From Sphingomonas sp. HMP9 (GTDB lineage: Bacteria > Pseudomonadota > Alphaproteobacteria > Sphingomonadales > Sphingomonadaceae), in NCBI RefSeq assembly GCF_013374115.1, contig NZ_AP022673.1, positions 1,702,501 to 1,766,500 on the forward strand: 64,000 nt of DNA, read 5' to 3'. This document shows positions 19,501 through 27,663 of this stretch, in pieces. The notes beneath the pieces are model-generated. The model ran no database searches. It worked only from the letters and a program-made list of their open reading frames with translations, and had not been told where the DNA came from. A program made the translations under genes and the position numbers. How positions within the stretch are numbered: position 1 is the first letter of the stretch; every line of letters starts with the position of its first letter.

Positions 19501-19582
19501 GGCTGCTCAAGCTCAGCAGAATGGCGAGCGGCGCAGCGCCGCAGCACAGACGGGTCGCGGTGGCGCGATTGAACGAACGCAT
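16550..19582 (-). CDS. TonB-dependent receptor, substrate unknown
   Basis: This 1010-residue outer-membrane receptor has a signal peptide at 1-~36 (ending SSPAFAQ). The plug spans ~70-220 with DIVVTGSLFRR as TonB-box-like start, VSLRGLGVSSTLVLVDGLR and GASSTYGADAIGGVVNLI. The long barrel ends GANFKF with the terminal Phe. The large barrel and the LVDGLR.. plug suit peptide or oligosaccharide receptors of the Oar/sphingomonad type. The start at ATG 19582 gives a proper signal peptide. It is apparently monocistronic, and a 20-base inverted repeat lies 145 bases upstream. Confidence 0.9.
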   Translation of the reverse strand: MRSFNRATATRLCCGAAPLAILLSLSSPAFAQTAPTAPAGTVEATTDQAADPAQDPAQDIVVTGSLFRRTNTETPSPVTVLTADSLAKAGITTAAEAIRSVSADSGGSIGVGFQSGFSAGGVAVSLRGLGVSSTLVLVDGLRSANFPINDDGHNSYVDLNSIPFSLIERVEVLKDGASSTYGADAIGGVVNLILKKQFTGIAGTVEAGASSHGDAARQRANLTIGYGDYADKGFNVYLNGEFQQDGRVSNHSRGFPYNNRDLTSIGGNDNNGADNSLTTATPNAVVVRTTQSDLNNPLSGGTAIANANYTTLNLGNCARGTFTQSGVANGVGCKHNLEDEYFQLAPFQRKYSINGRISVRLAENVEGYLTGSYSNSYVSINNAPRALRNTQPYGGAPSLASSNPGIVLPVYICTAGINCAVPGAPGRQLNPNNPYAAANANTPAAGAARIYYSFGDIDAGSDRTNEVYRFAGGLHGTVGDDWTWKVDGVYARDNLEIVQRGYLNIANTLNAINTGAYNFVNPSQNSQAVRDFVSPDKITPSHSEMYSLDAAITKQLFELPGGPLMVAIGGQVRRESLVNNNQNELLDTYGLTTSSAFGKHTVSAGYFEIQAPVLDILEINGSGRYDHYSEGFGRFSPKVGFKFTPIRQFAVRGTYSQGFRAPTFAESGPRSQYAGFVNTQPPGNFCAAHGGSATATNTCVTGGNPYNLNYSVGRGFVGNPDLKPETSRSFTGGIIVEPTSWFSATVDYYNVKKSNLIANGPLAGDAIVAYYKQSNLAAATAAVAAVGQGYSVNTVDGVDPAFPNALPRLLIINAPFVNVNFDKTSGLDFSATARIPLGDGIRFTSRVEATYIIQYDRHTAQGVQKFAGTMGPYDLSSGNGTPNWRGNWQNTLAAGKFSLTATAYYVGRIKAVATDQGSLDTSCANSLYKSSQAGVPVDRFCYVNSFINVDLNATVAVNDDFSFFGNVGNILGARAPIAPASYASSPNYLTTWHYAGLIGRTFRAGANFKF

Positions 19583-19963
19583 GAAGTTTATCCCCCAGGT
19601 AACGATGATCGTGGCCGATTGCAGCGACACGCATCGGGCACCCCCCGGTGCCTTTGTGCCGCCTAAGTGTCCGATGCCGAAACCAATGTAAATTAGTCTG
19701 TCACCACGGAGTAACTTTATTACGTTTTGTTGCCTTTCCGCAACAATCGCCGACCGGGGGATGCGGACCAGCCCGATAAGGGCGAGCAAGGCCACATTCC
19801 CATCATCCTCGCTGGTCACGACGTTGGCGACCGTCGGCAATCGCGGTGGACGTCCCTGTCGACACAGCCCCTTTTCCGATCCACACCTGATCGCCGCTTG
19901 CGTACCGCGTATGATTGGATAGCCTCCTGCGAGAGGACCTAGAGTCGAAGACCGGAGACTTGC
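19583..19963. other. Divergent control region with inverted repeat
   Basis: This 381-base gap lies between two divergent genes. Its core (about 19685-19750) is notably AT-rich. TTGTTGC-N6-GCAACAA at 19727-19746 is a perfect 7-base-arm inverted repeat that could be an operator. No open frame inside is convincing. Confidence 0.45.
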
Positions 19964-21727
19964 ATGCGCGGATGGGCACGGGTTCGACTGGGTGCGGTCG
20001 CCGCATTAAGTGTGGCGACGACTGACCCGGCGCTTGCCGCGTGCAAGGTCGCAAAGATCGCAGAGCTGCCCGTGACCCTGATCGGTCGGCGCGCAATGGT
20101 CGACGCGAAGTTCGGCGCGCACGATACGCGGTTCATCGTCGATAGCGGCGCGTTCTACAGCACGGTCTCGCGTGCGTCGGCGGCGGAGTTCGGGCTGTCG
20201 AGCACCCCCGCCCCAGCCTGGTTCCGGCTTCGCGGCGTCAACGGCGACACATCCGCATCGGTCGCGAGCGCGAAGGACTTCTCGCTCGCCGGTCTGACGA
20301 TCCCGCGGGTCAGCTTCATCGTCGGCGGCACCGATACGGGCACCGCCGGGCTGCTCGGCCAGAACATCCTCGGCCTTGCCGATGTCGAATATGACCTGCC
20401 GCACAGTGCGGTGCGCCTGATGCGGGTCGAAGGATGCGACGCTGTCGGGCTCGCCTATTGGGCCGCGGGAAAGCCGTTTTCGACGATTCCTCTCGAACGC
20501 GGCGCCACCGGCCCGTTCAAGCCGCACACCGTCGGCACGGTGCTGGTCAACGGCGTGAAGATGCGCGCGGTGTTCGATTCCGGCGCGCAGACCACCGTCA
20601 TGACGCTCGCCGCAGCCAAGCGCGCGGGCATCACGCCGTCCAGCCCCGGCGTGGTCGCGGTCGGATTGAACTCGGGTATCGGCTCGAAGCAGCTCGCGAC
20701 GTGGCGCGCACCGTTCGACACGATCGACCTGGGCGGCGAGGTCGTGCCGCACCCCAAATTCCAGATCGCCGACATCCGGATCGACGGCGACATGCTGATC
20801 GGGTTCGACTTCTTCCTGACGCACCGCATCTTCGTGTCGAACGCGAACCACCTGCTCTACATGACCTACGAAGGCGGCCCGGTCTTCGGGCTGACGCCGA
20901 CCGGTGCGCGCACCACCGCGGGTGAGAAGCTGGACCTGACCGATACCGCCGCCATGCCGACCGATGCCGAGGGGTTCAGCCGACGCGCCGCGGTGTTCCT
21001 GTCAAAGCGCCGGACCGTCGAGGGTCTCGCCGATCTCGACAAGGCGGTGGCGATGGCGCCGAGCGAAGGGCGCTACGTCTATCTGCGCGCGCAGGCCCGT
21101 CTCGCGCACGGCCAGCTCCTGCTCGCCGCCGCCGACCTCGACAAGGCCGTGACTCTGATGCCCGACGACAGCGACGCTCGCCTGTTGCGCGCGCGCCTCC
21201 GCCTGATGAGCCGCGATCCCGATGGCGCGCGCGAGGACGCCAAGGTCGCCGATCGCGCGCTGCCGGCCGGATCGGATCGCCGGCTCCAGCTTGCCGGCCT
21301 CTACCAGAACCTGGATCAGCCCGAGCTGGCGATCGTCAATTACGACGCCTGGCTGAAGATGCATGGCGAGGATGCCGACCGGTCGACCGCGTATAACGGG
21401 CGATGCTGGGCTCGCGCGCTGCTCAACCGCGAGCTGGATCGCGCGCTGTCCGATTGCAACACCGCGGTGAAGCTGCGGCCCGGCTATGCTGCCTATCTGG
21501 ACAGCCGCGCCCTGGTGAACCTGCGGCTCGGCAAGCTCGATGCCGCGCTCGTCGACTATGACGCCGCGGTCAAAGCCAACCCACGCAACGCGTGGTCGCT
21601 CTACACCCGGGCGATCGCCGAACGGCGCGCGGGCAAGACCGACGCGGCCGACGCCGACCGCAAGGCCGCGCTCGCGATCAACCCGAACGTCGCGAAGCGC
21701 GCGGCACGCTACGGTCTGGACGTCTGA
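19964..21727 (+). CDS. Secreted two-lobed aspartyl-protease-like protein with TPR repeats
   Basis: This 587-residue protein has an N-terminal signal peptide (cut near PALAAC). Two retropepsin-like domains are in tandem. Lobe one has Asp60 in FIVDSGAFYSTVS and ends with LLGQNILGL. Lobe two has Asp205 in AVFDSGAQTTVM and ends with MLIGFDFFLTHRIFV. After residue ~325, five or six TPR-like helical repeats run to the end. Two DSG motifs in one chain could form a complete pepsin-like active site without dimerising. It probably acts in the periplasm. The substrate is unknown and proteolysis itself is inferred from the motifs. It faces a shared terminator with the next operon. Confidence 0.75.
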   Translation: MRGWARVRLGAVAALSVATTDPALAACKVAKIAELPVTLIGRRAMVDAKFGAHDTRFIVDSGAFYSTVSRASAAEFGLSSTPAPAWFRLRGVNGDTSASVASAKDFSLAGLTIPRVSFIVGGTDTGTAGLLGQNILGLADVEYDLPHSAVRLMRVEGCDAVGLAYWAAGKPFSTIPLERGATGPFKPHTVGTVLVNGVKMRAVFDSGAQTTVMTLAAAKRAGITPSSPGVVAVGLNSGIGSKQLATWRAPFDTIDLGGEVVPHPKFQIADIRIDGDMLIGFDFFLTHRIFVSNANHLLYMTYEGGPVFGLTPTGARTTAGEKLDLTDTAAMPTDAEGFSRRAAVFLSKRRTVEGLADLDKAVAMAPSEGRYVYLRAQARLAHGQLLLAAADLDKAVTLMPDDSDARLLRARLRLMSRDPDGAREDAKVADRALPAGSDRRLQLAGLYQNLDQPELAIVNYDAWLKMHGEDADRSTAYNGRCWARALLNRELDRALSDCNTAVKLRPGYAAYLDSRALVNLRLGKLDAALVDYDAAVKANPRNAWSLYTRAIAERRAGKTDAADADRKAALAINPNVAKRAARYGLDV

Positions 21728-21738
21728 CCAGCGGCAAG

Positions 21739-21771
21739 GCGTGGGCGGGCCCTCTCGGCGCCCGCCCACGC
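21739..21771. terminator. Bidirectional hairpin terminator
   Basis: GCGTGGGCGGG pairs with CCCGCCCACGC around an 11-base loop. It lies between converging genes (ends at 21727 and 21780) and is followed by CAAAGATT on the plus side. Confidence 0.75.
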
Positions 21772-21779
21772 AAAGATTG

Positions 21780-23456
21780 CTACGCCTTCCTGAGCGACTT
21801 CACCGCGTGATCGGCGGCGCGGGCGGTCAGCGCCATGAACGTCAGCGACGGGTTCACGCACGAAATCGACGCCATCTGTGCACCGTCGGTGACATAGAGA
21901 TTGGACGCCGCGTGCGCCTGGCTCCATTCGTTGAGCACCGACGTGCGCGGATCGCGGCCCATGCGTGCGCCACCCATCTCGTGGATCGCGTCGCCGGGGA
22001 CGTGTTCCTTCTCGCTGCTCGTCACGTTGGTCAGGCCCGCCCCCTTGAGCATCGCCTCGCCCTGCGCCCGCGCGTCGGTCATCATCTTCAGTTCGTTGTC
22101 GCGGAAGCGGACGTCGAAACGGACCAGGGGAACCCCGAACCGGTCGACCTTGCTCGCATGCAGCGACACGCGGTTGTCGGCATAGGGCAGGCACTCGCCG
22201 AACGCGCCCATGCTGAACCGCCACGGCGCGTATTTGCGCATGCCCAGCTTCATCGATGCACCAAACCCGACCGGCGCGGCGGGGTTGCGATACGCGCTCC
22301 CCTGATAGCCATAGCCGCGCTTGAAGCCGACACCCTCGTCTCCCCCGATGTTGCGGAAGCGCGGGATGTAGACGCCGCCTGGCCGACGACCGAATTCGAT
22401 GAATTCCTCCATGCCGGGGATGTCGCCTTCGATCCCGACGCGGAAGATATGGTCCATCACATAGCGGCCAAGCGTGCCGCTCTCGTCGAAATAGCTCCGG
22501 TCGCTGCCCGGTGCGCGCGAATTGAGCATGATCTGCGTCGAGGCGATCGCCGACGCACAGAGGAAGACGAGATCGGCGTTGACGGTTTCCGCCTTGCCGG
22601 TCTTGGCATCGATATAACGGACGCCGGTGACCTTTTTCTGCGCCGCGTCGTACACGAGGTTGGTGACGACCGAGTCCGATTTCAGCGTCAGTCGGCCCGT
22701 CGCCCGCGCGGCCGGCAAGGTGACGGCCTGGGTCGAGAAATAGGCGCCGAACGAACAGCCATTGCCGCATTGGTTGCGGAACTGGCACTTGGTGCGGTTC
22801 TGGTCGGGCTTGTCCTCGGTCATGTTCGACAGCCGGGTGTTGATCAGCTTGCGGCCGGGGAACTTGGTTTCGAGTCCCTGCTTCAGCCATTTCTCCGCGA
22901 CGTTCATCGGCATCGGCGGCTGGAACGCGCTGTCGGGCAGATAGTCCAGGTTCTCGCGCGAACCGGACACGCCAATATACTTCTCGACATAGCTGTACCA
23001 CGGCGCGACGTCGTCATAGCGGATCGGCCAGTCGCCATCGATGCCGTCGCGCTTGTTCGCCTCGAAATCCGCAGGGCTCCAGCGGAAGCACCAACGGCCC
23101 CAGATCAGCGACTTGCCGCCGACCGCGCCGGGCCGGATCCAGTAGAACTTGCTGCCCTCGTCATAGGCATAGGGGTTCAGCCGGTCGTCATTGTGGAACT
23201 CGCGGTTGCTGGGCTGGACATAGCCGTGCTTACCGATGAAATAATCGCTTTCGATCAAGGCCTTGGGCATGATGTTGCGCGCCGGTACCTCGTAGGCGGG
23301 CTTGCCGTCATAAGTGTAGCCCTCGCCGTGCTCCACCATCTTGCCGCGGTCGAGCATCAGGACGCGCAGGCCCTTCTCGGTCAATTCCTTTGCAGCGAAA
23401 CCGCCGCTGACGCCCGAACCAATTACGATCGCGTCGAACCTGTTGGTCTCAGCCAT
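21780..23456 (-). CDS. FAD-dependent GMC dehydrogenase, glucoside 3-dehydrogenase-like large subunit
   Basis: This 558-residue GMC-fold oxidoreductase is of the membrane-linked sugar dehydrogenase group. FAD binding: IVIGSGVSGGFAAKEL at residues 10-25. A cysteine group, Cys224, Cys230 and Cys234 (KCQFRNQCGNGC), is a candidate iron-sulfur site like that of FAD-GDH alpha subunits. The C-terminal CVNPSLTFMALTARAAD is typical of the family. There is no signal peptide of its own, so it would ride out with the Tat-type small subunit. With that subunit (24350) and cytochrome c (26114) it matches the LacABC/glucoside 3-dehydrogenase set that oxidises sugar C3. The substrate is inferred from context. 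Confidence 0.8.
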   Translation of the reverse strand: MAETNRFDAIVIGSGVSGGFAAKELTEKGLRVLMLDRGKMVEHGEGYTYDGKPAYEVPARNIMPKALIESDYFIGKHGYVQPSNREFHNDDRLNPYAYDEGSKFYWIRPGAVGGKSLIWGRWCFRWSPADFEANKRDGIDGDWPIRYDDVAPWYSYVEKYIGVSGSRENLDYLPDSAFQPPMPMNVAEKWLKQGLETKFPGRKLINTRLSNMTEDKPDQNRTKCQFRNQCGNGCSFGAYFSTQAVTLPAARATGRLTLKSDSVVTNLVYDAAQKKVTGVRYIDAKTGKAETVNADLVFLCASAIASTQIMLNSRAPGSDRSYFDESGTLGRYVMDHIFRVGIEGDIPGMEEFIEFGRRPGGVYIPRFRNIGGDEGVGFKRGYGYQGSAYRNPAAPVGFGASMKLGMRKYAPWRFSMGAFGECLPYADNRVSLHASKVDRFGVPLVRFDVRFRDNELKMMTDARAQGEAMLKGAGLTNVTSSEKEHVPGDAIHEMGGARMGRDPRTSVLNEWSQAHAASNLYVTDGAQMASISCVNPSLTFMALTARAADHAVKSLRKA

Positions 23457-23519
23457 GATCTTCCTCTCCTAATACTCGAACTACTCGGTTGGAAACGGAC
23501 CCGCTTAGAAACGCCCCGC

Positions 23520-24353
23520 TTAGAAACGAAGCGCGCGCAGCGTCCGGAAACTCGTGGTGATGTCGGGCAGATAGGGCGCGGGGGCCTGATCGTTCTCGAC
23601 GTAGAAATGCCGCACGCCGGCGCTACCCTTCAGCTTGAACAGCGCGCCGAAGTCGACCGTGCCCGCGCCGACCGCCGCCATGCTGCGATCGGGCCGCATG
23701 TCCTTGACGTGGAAGGCGTAGAGGCGCTGTGACAGGCGGTCGATCAGCGTCGCCAGGTTTTCGCCGGCATGCAGCGCCCAGTAGAGATCGAGTTCGAGCT
23801 TCACGAGCGCCGGATCGGTTTCTTTGAGCAGCCGCTCGTACAGGCTGACGCCGCCTGGCTTGGTGGTGAACTCGAAATCATGGTTGTGATAGGCAAAGCC
23901 CAGCCCGGCCTTTTTCAGGTCGGTGGCGAACCGGTTGAAGTTCGGCAGCGCGGCGGTCCAGCCGGCGTCGTTGCGATGCTCGTCGGTCATGTATGGCAGC
24001 ACGACCGTGGTCGCGCCAAGCGTCTTGGCCATCGCCACCGACTGGTCAAACCGCTGGAGCAGCGCGTCATAGCCGATATGCACCGACGGCGCGGTCAGCC
24101 CGAGCGTGTCCATCGTCCGGCGCAACTGCGCGTGGTCCATGCCCTCATAGCCACCGCCGCCGAATTCGACCTCGCGGTAGCCGATCTGCGCGACCTGCTT
24201 GAGTGTGCCGAACGGGTCCTTCGAAAAGATGTCGCGGATCGTGTAGAGTTGCAGGCCGATCGCCTTCAGCTGCACCGCGGAGGCGGTCGGCACGAAGGCG
24301 AGCGCTGCGACCGCACCGGAGCCGGCGAGCAGGTTTCTACGGCTGAGGATCAT
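23520..24353 (-). CDS. Periplasmic sugar isomerase/epimerase-like TIM barrel
   Basis: This 277-residue AP-endonuclease-2-type TIM barrel starts with a twin-arginine-like signal (MILSRRNLLAGSGAVAALAF), so it acts in the periplasm. Metal-site-type motifs are REVEFGGGGYEG early, FAYHNHDFEF mid-way and LELDLYWALHAG. Family members isomerise or epimerise sugars, and several act on 3-keto-sugars. It overlaps the small-subunit gene by ATGA and lies 63 bases before the GMC gene in the same operon. A role in processing the oxidised sugar is inferred. Confidence 0.75.
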   Translation of the reverse strand: MILSRRNLLAGSGAVAALAFVPTASAVQLKAIGLQLYTIRDIFSKDPFGTLKQVAQIGYREVEFGGGGYEGMDHAQLRRTMDTLGLTAPSVHIGYDALLQRFDQSVAMAKTLGATTVVLPYMTDEHRNDAGWTAALPNFNRFATDLKKAGLGFAYHNHDFEFTTKPGGVSLYERLLKETDPALVKLELDLYWALHAGENLATLIDRLSQRLYAFHVKDMRPDRSMAAVGAGTVDFGALFKLKGSAGVRHFYVENDQAPAPYLPDITTSFRTLRALRF

Positions 24354-24931
24354 GCGGAATACACCTTGTTGACCTGAGAATAGGGGAACTGGCCGTTATA
24401 CTCGCCCGGCACCGGCAGATATTCGCGCTCCTGCGTCATGCCGATTTCGGACGTGTAATAGCCGGTGACGACAAGCTGCCGGAACGCCTCGAAGAAGACG
24501 CCGCCGGACGGGATCTGGTCGTTCATCGCGAGCGTGAGCAGCGCATCCTGCTGCGCCGCGGTCGCCTTTGCGCCGGCAACCTTATAGTCCTTCAGGCTGC
24601 GCGCTTCGATTGCGTCGAGCCCGGCGAGGATCGGCACGCGGTCGGCAGGCGCCGCCCAGTCGGCGAGCAGTTTCTCGATATAGGCCGGCACGCCTGCGGC
24701 GATCGCGCCCGGCGTATCGGTGGTCGGCAGGACGCGTTCGCTGAGCGCGGTCATCAGCGCGCGCTGAGAGGCGGTGAAGACCGCGACGCTCGGCGGGCCT
24801 TCGCTGATGACGGGGATGCCCGCCGCCGCGCCGGGGGCCTGGCCGACACCCGCGGCACGCGCGATCGGCGCGAAGAGTGCGCTGCCGAACATGCCGACGA
24901 CACCGGCAAGTGCTGTTCTGCGGTCGATCAT
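24350..24931 (-). CDS. Gluconate 2-dehydrogenase subunit 3 family protein (dehydrogenase small subunit)
   Basis: This 193-residue protein has a twin-arginine-like start (MIDRRTALAGVVGMFGSALF). The body fits the gluconate-2-dehydrogenase subunit 3 family: LSERVLPTTDTPGAIAAGVPAY at ~68-90 and GGVFFEAFRQLVVTGYYTS near the C-terminus. In known complexes this subunit chaperones and exports the FAD subunit and carries the export signal. It overlaps its neighbours on both sides by ATGA, so it is firmly in the operon. It is the likely LacC-like partner of the GMC protein. Confidence 0.82.
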   Translation of the reverse strand: MIDRRTALAGVVGMFGSALFAPIARAAGVGQAPGAAAGIPVISEGPPSVAVFTASQRALMTALSERVLPTTDTPGAIAAGVPAYIEKLLADWAAPADRVPILAGLDAIEARSLKDYKVAGAKATAAQQDALLTLAMNDQIPSGGVFFEAFRQLVVTGYYTSEIGMTQEREYLPVPGEYNGQFPYSQVNKVYSA

Positions 24932-25182
24932 TTACCGTCCTTTCCAAAGTCCTGCGCGATCGCCGCTTCGGTCAGCGGACGGATCCAGATGTTGCGAAAC
25001 GATACCGGCCAAGCGTGATCATGCTGGATCGGCGCGGCATCGGCGTGTGCGGTATGGCGGGAGACCTGGCGCCAGATGGTGGTGCCGAGCATCGCCGGGT
25101 GGTTCTGGACGAGCACCCCGTTCGGCAGCGCGCTGACGATGCCAGACCGCTCGCTCGCTACCCTATGCGTCCTCGCCCTCAT
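24928..25182 (-). pseudogene. DUF1080 (3-keto-glycoside hydrolase-like) gene remnant
   Basis: An 84-codon frame starts at ATG 25182, which overlaps the expected stop of the upstream gene. After ~15 residues it jumps into sequence matching only the C-terminal part of DUF1080 proteins (GVLVQNHPAMLGTTIWRQV, then PVSFRNIWIRPL). Normal members are ~200-290 residues, so the signal peptide and most of the jelly-roll fold are missing. Because of a frameshift upstream, the frame is now also open as the tail of a 390-residue chimeric ORF (24928-26100). DUF1080 enzymes include 3-keto-disaccharide hydrolases, so a key step of this operon looks lost here, unless the assembly is wrong. Confidence 0.65.
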
Positions 25183-26100
25183 GTCGCGTCGATCTCGCGA
25201 TAGGCGGCGACCAAGCGATCCTCGCCCGCGTCCGGCGATCGAGTTGCCATGCTCCATACCGATCACGCCGGTGTACCGCTTGGCCCGCAGCCATTTGACC
25301 ACCGAGGCGAAGTTGATCTCGCCGGTCGACGGCTCGTTGCGGCCCGGATTGTCCCCGAACTGGATATAACCGATCTCGTTCCAGCAGGTGTCGAGCGTCG
25401 GGATCAGGTTCCCCGACTGGATCTGCTCATGATACAGGTCGGCGAGTATCTTGACCGCCGGACTGTTCGCTCCGCGCGCGACCGCATAGCCTTGCGCGAT
25501 CGTCTGCATATAGACGCCGGGGTGGTTGGTCCGCGTGTTGAGCGGCTCCATTACCATCGCCGCGCCCGATGGCGCAACGATGTCGCCCGCGCGGCGCATG
25601 ACGTCGATCACGCGCGCGGTCTGGATATCGACTGGCACCTTGGGGTCCATGAACCCGGTGACCACCGTCATCCGCGTCGCGTTCAGCCGCTTGGCGACGT
25701 CGAGTGCGCGGCGGATATCGGCAAGGAAGGCTTCGCGCTCGGCGCCGTCGTTCGCGCCGAGCAACGGCCGCGACTGCGACCATTTGGGCATGCTGGCGAC
25801 GAACACGCCCATCGTCATGCCGCGCTGCGCCAGCGCCTTGGCCATCTGCTCCTGCTCGGCCACAGACCGCGTCGCCGCCTCATTGTCCTCCCATGCGGTG
25901 AACCCCTGATCGGCGGCGTAGGCGATCTGCTCGATCCGCCCCCCGCGGCTGGCGAAGCTGCCCTCGTGCGGCGCGTAGCCGAGCGAAAAGCGCGCCGCAT
26001 TGGAAAGGCGGCGTTGCCCCGCGGCCATGCCCGGCGCCAGCGACGCGGCGGCGCCCGCCGCGAGTCCCCCCGCGAGCATTTTTCTGCGGGACAACGTCAT
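25179..26100 (-). pseudogene. Hydroxypyruvate isomerase-like TIM barrel, frameshifted near its 3' end
   Basis: Residues 1-~285 read well: a Tat-type signal (MTLSRRKMLAGGLAAGAAAS), then MGVFVASMPKW, VVTGFMDPKVPVD, AMVMEPLNTRTNHPGV, LADLYHEQIQSGNLI and VIGMEHGNS. These are typical of HyiA-like isomerases, here periplasmic. After GNS the frame turns into an Arg-rich run (GRGRGSLGRRLSRDRR). The next frame instead reads DAGEDRLVAAYREIDAT and stops at 25179, the expected family C-terminus. One inserted base near 25228-25237 explains this. As given, translation runs on into the DUF1080 remnant and makes a 390-residue chimera. Only the last ~20 residues are affected, so activity may survive. Confidence 0.65.
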
Positions 26101-26113
26101 GCGACGATCACCG

Positions 26114-26500
26114 TCATTTCGCGCCCTCAGCCTTCAGATACGCGATGATCGCCGCGCGCTTGGCGGCATCGGGCGTCGCGATCGGCATCCGCGTCCCCGG
26201 CACCTTCTTCTGCGGTGCGGTCAGATATTCGTTGAGCGTCTTCTCGTCCCAGCGCAGCTTCGACGCCTTCATCGCGGGGGAGTAGTTGAAGCCCGGCACC
26301 GCCGCGGCGGCACGGCCGACCACGCCGTACAGGTTCGGGCCGATGCCGTTGCGGCCACCCTTCACCACGGTGTGGCAGGCGCGACAGGCCGCGAAGGCGG
26401 GCGGGGACGCCGCAGTCGATTGGGCCGTCGTCGGTGCGGACACCGTAACCGCCGCAACCGCGGCGATGCTTCCCGCGACCAGAGCCATGAGCAACTTCAT
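26114..26500 (-). CDS. Periplasmic class I cytochrome c (electron acceptor of the dehydrogenase)
   Basis: This 128-residue protein has a Sec signal peptide ([18 protein letters not shown], cut near TTAQ). There is a single haem site, CRACH at 39-43, and a distal Met in [17 protein letters not shown] and [10 protein letters not shown] are classic class I cytochrome c motifs. The ATG at 26500 overlaps the TGA of the Gfo/Idh/MocA gene; an earlier in-frame ATG ten codons up is less likely. It fills the LacB-like role of taking electrons from the GMC subunit to the respiratory chain. Confidence 0.85.
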   Translation of the reverse strand: MKLLMALVAGSIAAVAAVTVSAPTTAQSTAASPPAFAACRACHTVVKGGRNGIGPNLYGVVGRAAAAVPGFNYSPAMKASKLRWDEKTLNEYLTAPQKKVPGTRMPIATPDAAKRAAIIAYLKAEGAK

Positions 26501-27663
26501 TCCGTGTCTCCCGAATCCATTAATGTCCATTTGCGGTCCGCGCCGGCGTTGGCGATCACCGCCTCGATGAACCGCATCGTCCGCAGTCCATCGACCACGC
26601 CCGGAAACCAGCGCCCCCCATCTTTCCGGCCATCGTTCCCGTCACCGCTGCGGATCGCCGAGGCGAATGCACGGTAAAGATTGGCGAACGCCTCGATATA
26701 CCCCTCGGGATGACCGGCCGGTGTACGCACCAGCGTGGCGGTCGCGTCGAGCATGCCGGGGCCGCCGGTTCGCACGATCTCTGCCGGGCGGTCGAGCCAG
26801 CGCAGCGTCAGCGTGTTCGGCTCCATCTGCGCCCATTCGAGCCCGCCACGCTCGCCGTGGATGCGCAGTCGAAGCCCGTTCTCCTCGCCCGCCGCGACCT
26901 GGCTCGCCTTCAACACGCCGCGCGCGCCGCCTTCGAACCGCAGCAGCGCGCTGACGTCGTCGTCGAGCCGCCGCCCCTCGACATGCGTCGTGAGGTCCGC
27001 CGAAACCGAGTCCACCGACAGGCCGGACACATGCTCGGCAAGCTGGAACGCATGCGTGCCGATGTCGCCGAGACAGCCGCCAAGCCCGGCGCGGGCGGGA
27101 TCGGTGCGCCATTCGGCCTGCTTGTTGCCGCCGGTGTCGATCGGTTGGCTGAGCCAGCCTTGCAGATATTCGACCTGCACCAGCCGGATCGCCCCCAGAT
27201 CGCCTCGTTCGATCCTGGCACGCGCCTCTTCGATCAGCGGATAGCCGCTATAGGTGAACGCCAGCGCGAACCGACGGCCGCTCGCCTTGGCGGCGGCGGC
27301 AATCGCCTCGGCCTCGACGACGCTCATCGCCATCGGCTTTTCGCAGAACACGTGGAAGCCGGCCTCCAGCGCGGCGATCGCCATCGGCGCGTGGAGGTGG
27401 TTCGGCGTGACGATCGCGAGCGCGTCGATGCGCTGGTCGGCGGGCAATGCGCGTTCGCGTTCGATCATCGCGTCGAGCGACGGGTAAACGCGCTCCTCAT
27501 CGAGCCCGAGCAGGTCGCCGGTCCGCGTATTGCGCCCGCCATCGGTGCTGAACGCGCCCGCCACCAGATCCCAGTCGCCGTCGAGCGCCGCCGCCATCCG
27601 GTGGACGGCACCGATAAAGGCGCCCTCCCCGCCGCCGGCCATGCCGAGACGGAGGCGTCTCAT
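26497..27663 (-). CDS. Gfo/Idh/MocA-family oxidoreductase
   Basis: This 388-residue NAD(P)-dependent cytoplasmic enzyme has a Rossmann fold at the N-terminus ([18 protein letters not shown]), the family motif FCEKPMAM at residues ~105-112 and a C-terminal alpha/beta sheet domain ([18 protein letters not shown] near 200). Family members oxidise or reduce sugar carbonyls, including 3-keto-sugars. ATGA overlaps with both neighbours tie it into the operon. Reduction of an imported 3-keto sugar is a reasonable inference. Confidence 0.85.
   Translation of the reverse strand: MRRLRLGMAGGGEGAFIGAVHRMAAALDGDWDLVAGAFSTDGGRNTRTGDLLGLDEERVYPSLDAMIERERALPADQRIDALAIVTPNHLHAPMAIAALEAGFHVFCEKPMAMSVVEAEAIAAAAKASGRRFALAFTYSGYPLIEEARARIERGDLGAIRLVQVEYLQGWLSQPIDTGGNKQAEWRTDPARAGLGGCLGDIGTHAFQLAEHVSGLSVDSVSADLTTHVEGRRLDDDVSALLRFEGGARGVLKASQVAAGEENGLRLRIHGERGGLEWAQMEPNTLTLRWLDRPAEIVRTGGPGMLDATATLVRTPAGHPEGYIEAFANLYRAFASAIRSGDGNDGRKDGGRWFPGVVDGLRTMRFIEAVIANAGADRKWTLMDSGDTE

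Noticed and set aside
16604..19666. 1020-codon plus-strand frame opposite the large TonB receptor
   Set aside because: It has Arg/Val/Asp-rich repetitive composition with no domain, while the minus strand shows a signal peptide, plug and barrel end.
24928..26100. A genuine natural fusion of isomerase and DUF1080 domains
   Set aside because: The Arg-rich linker, the expected isomerase end in another frame and the overlapping ATG at 25182 are better explained by a frameshift plus deletion.
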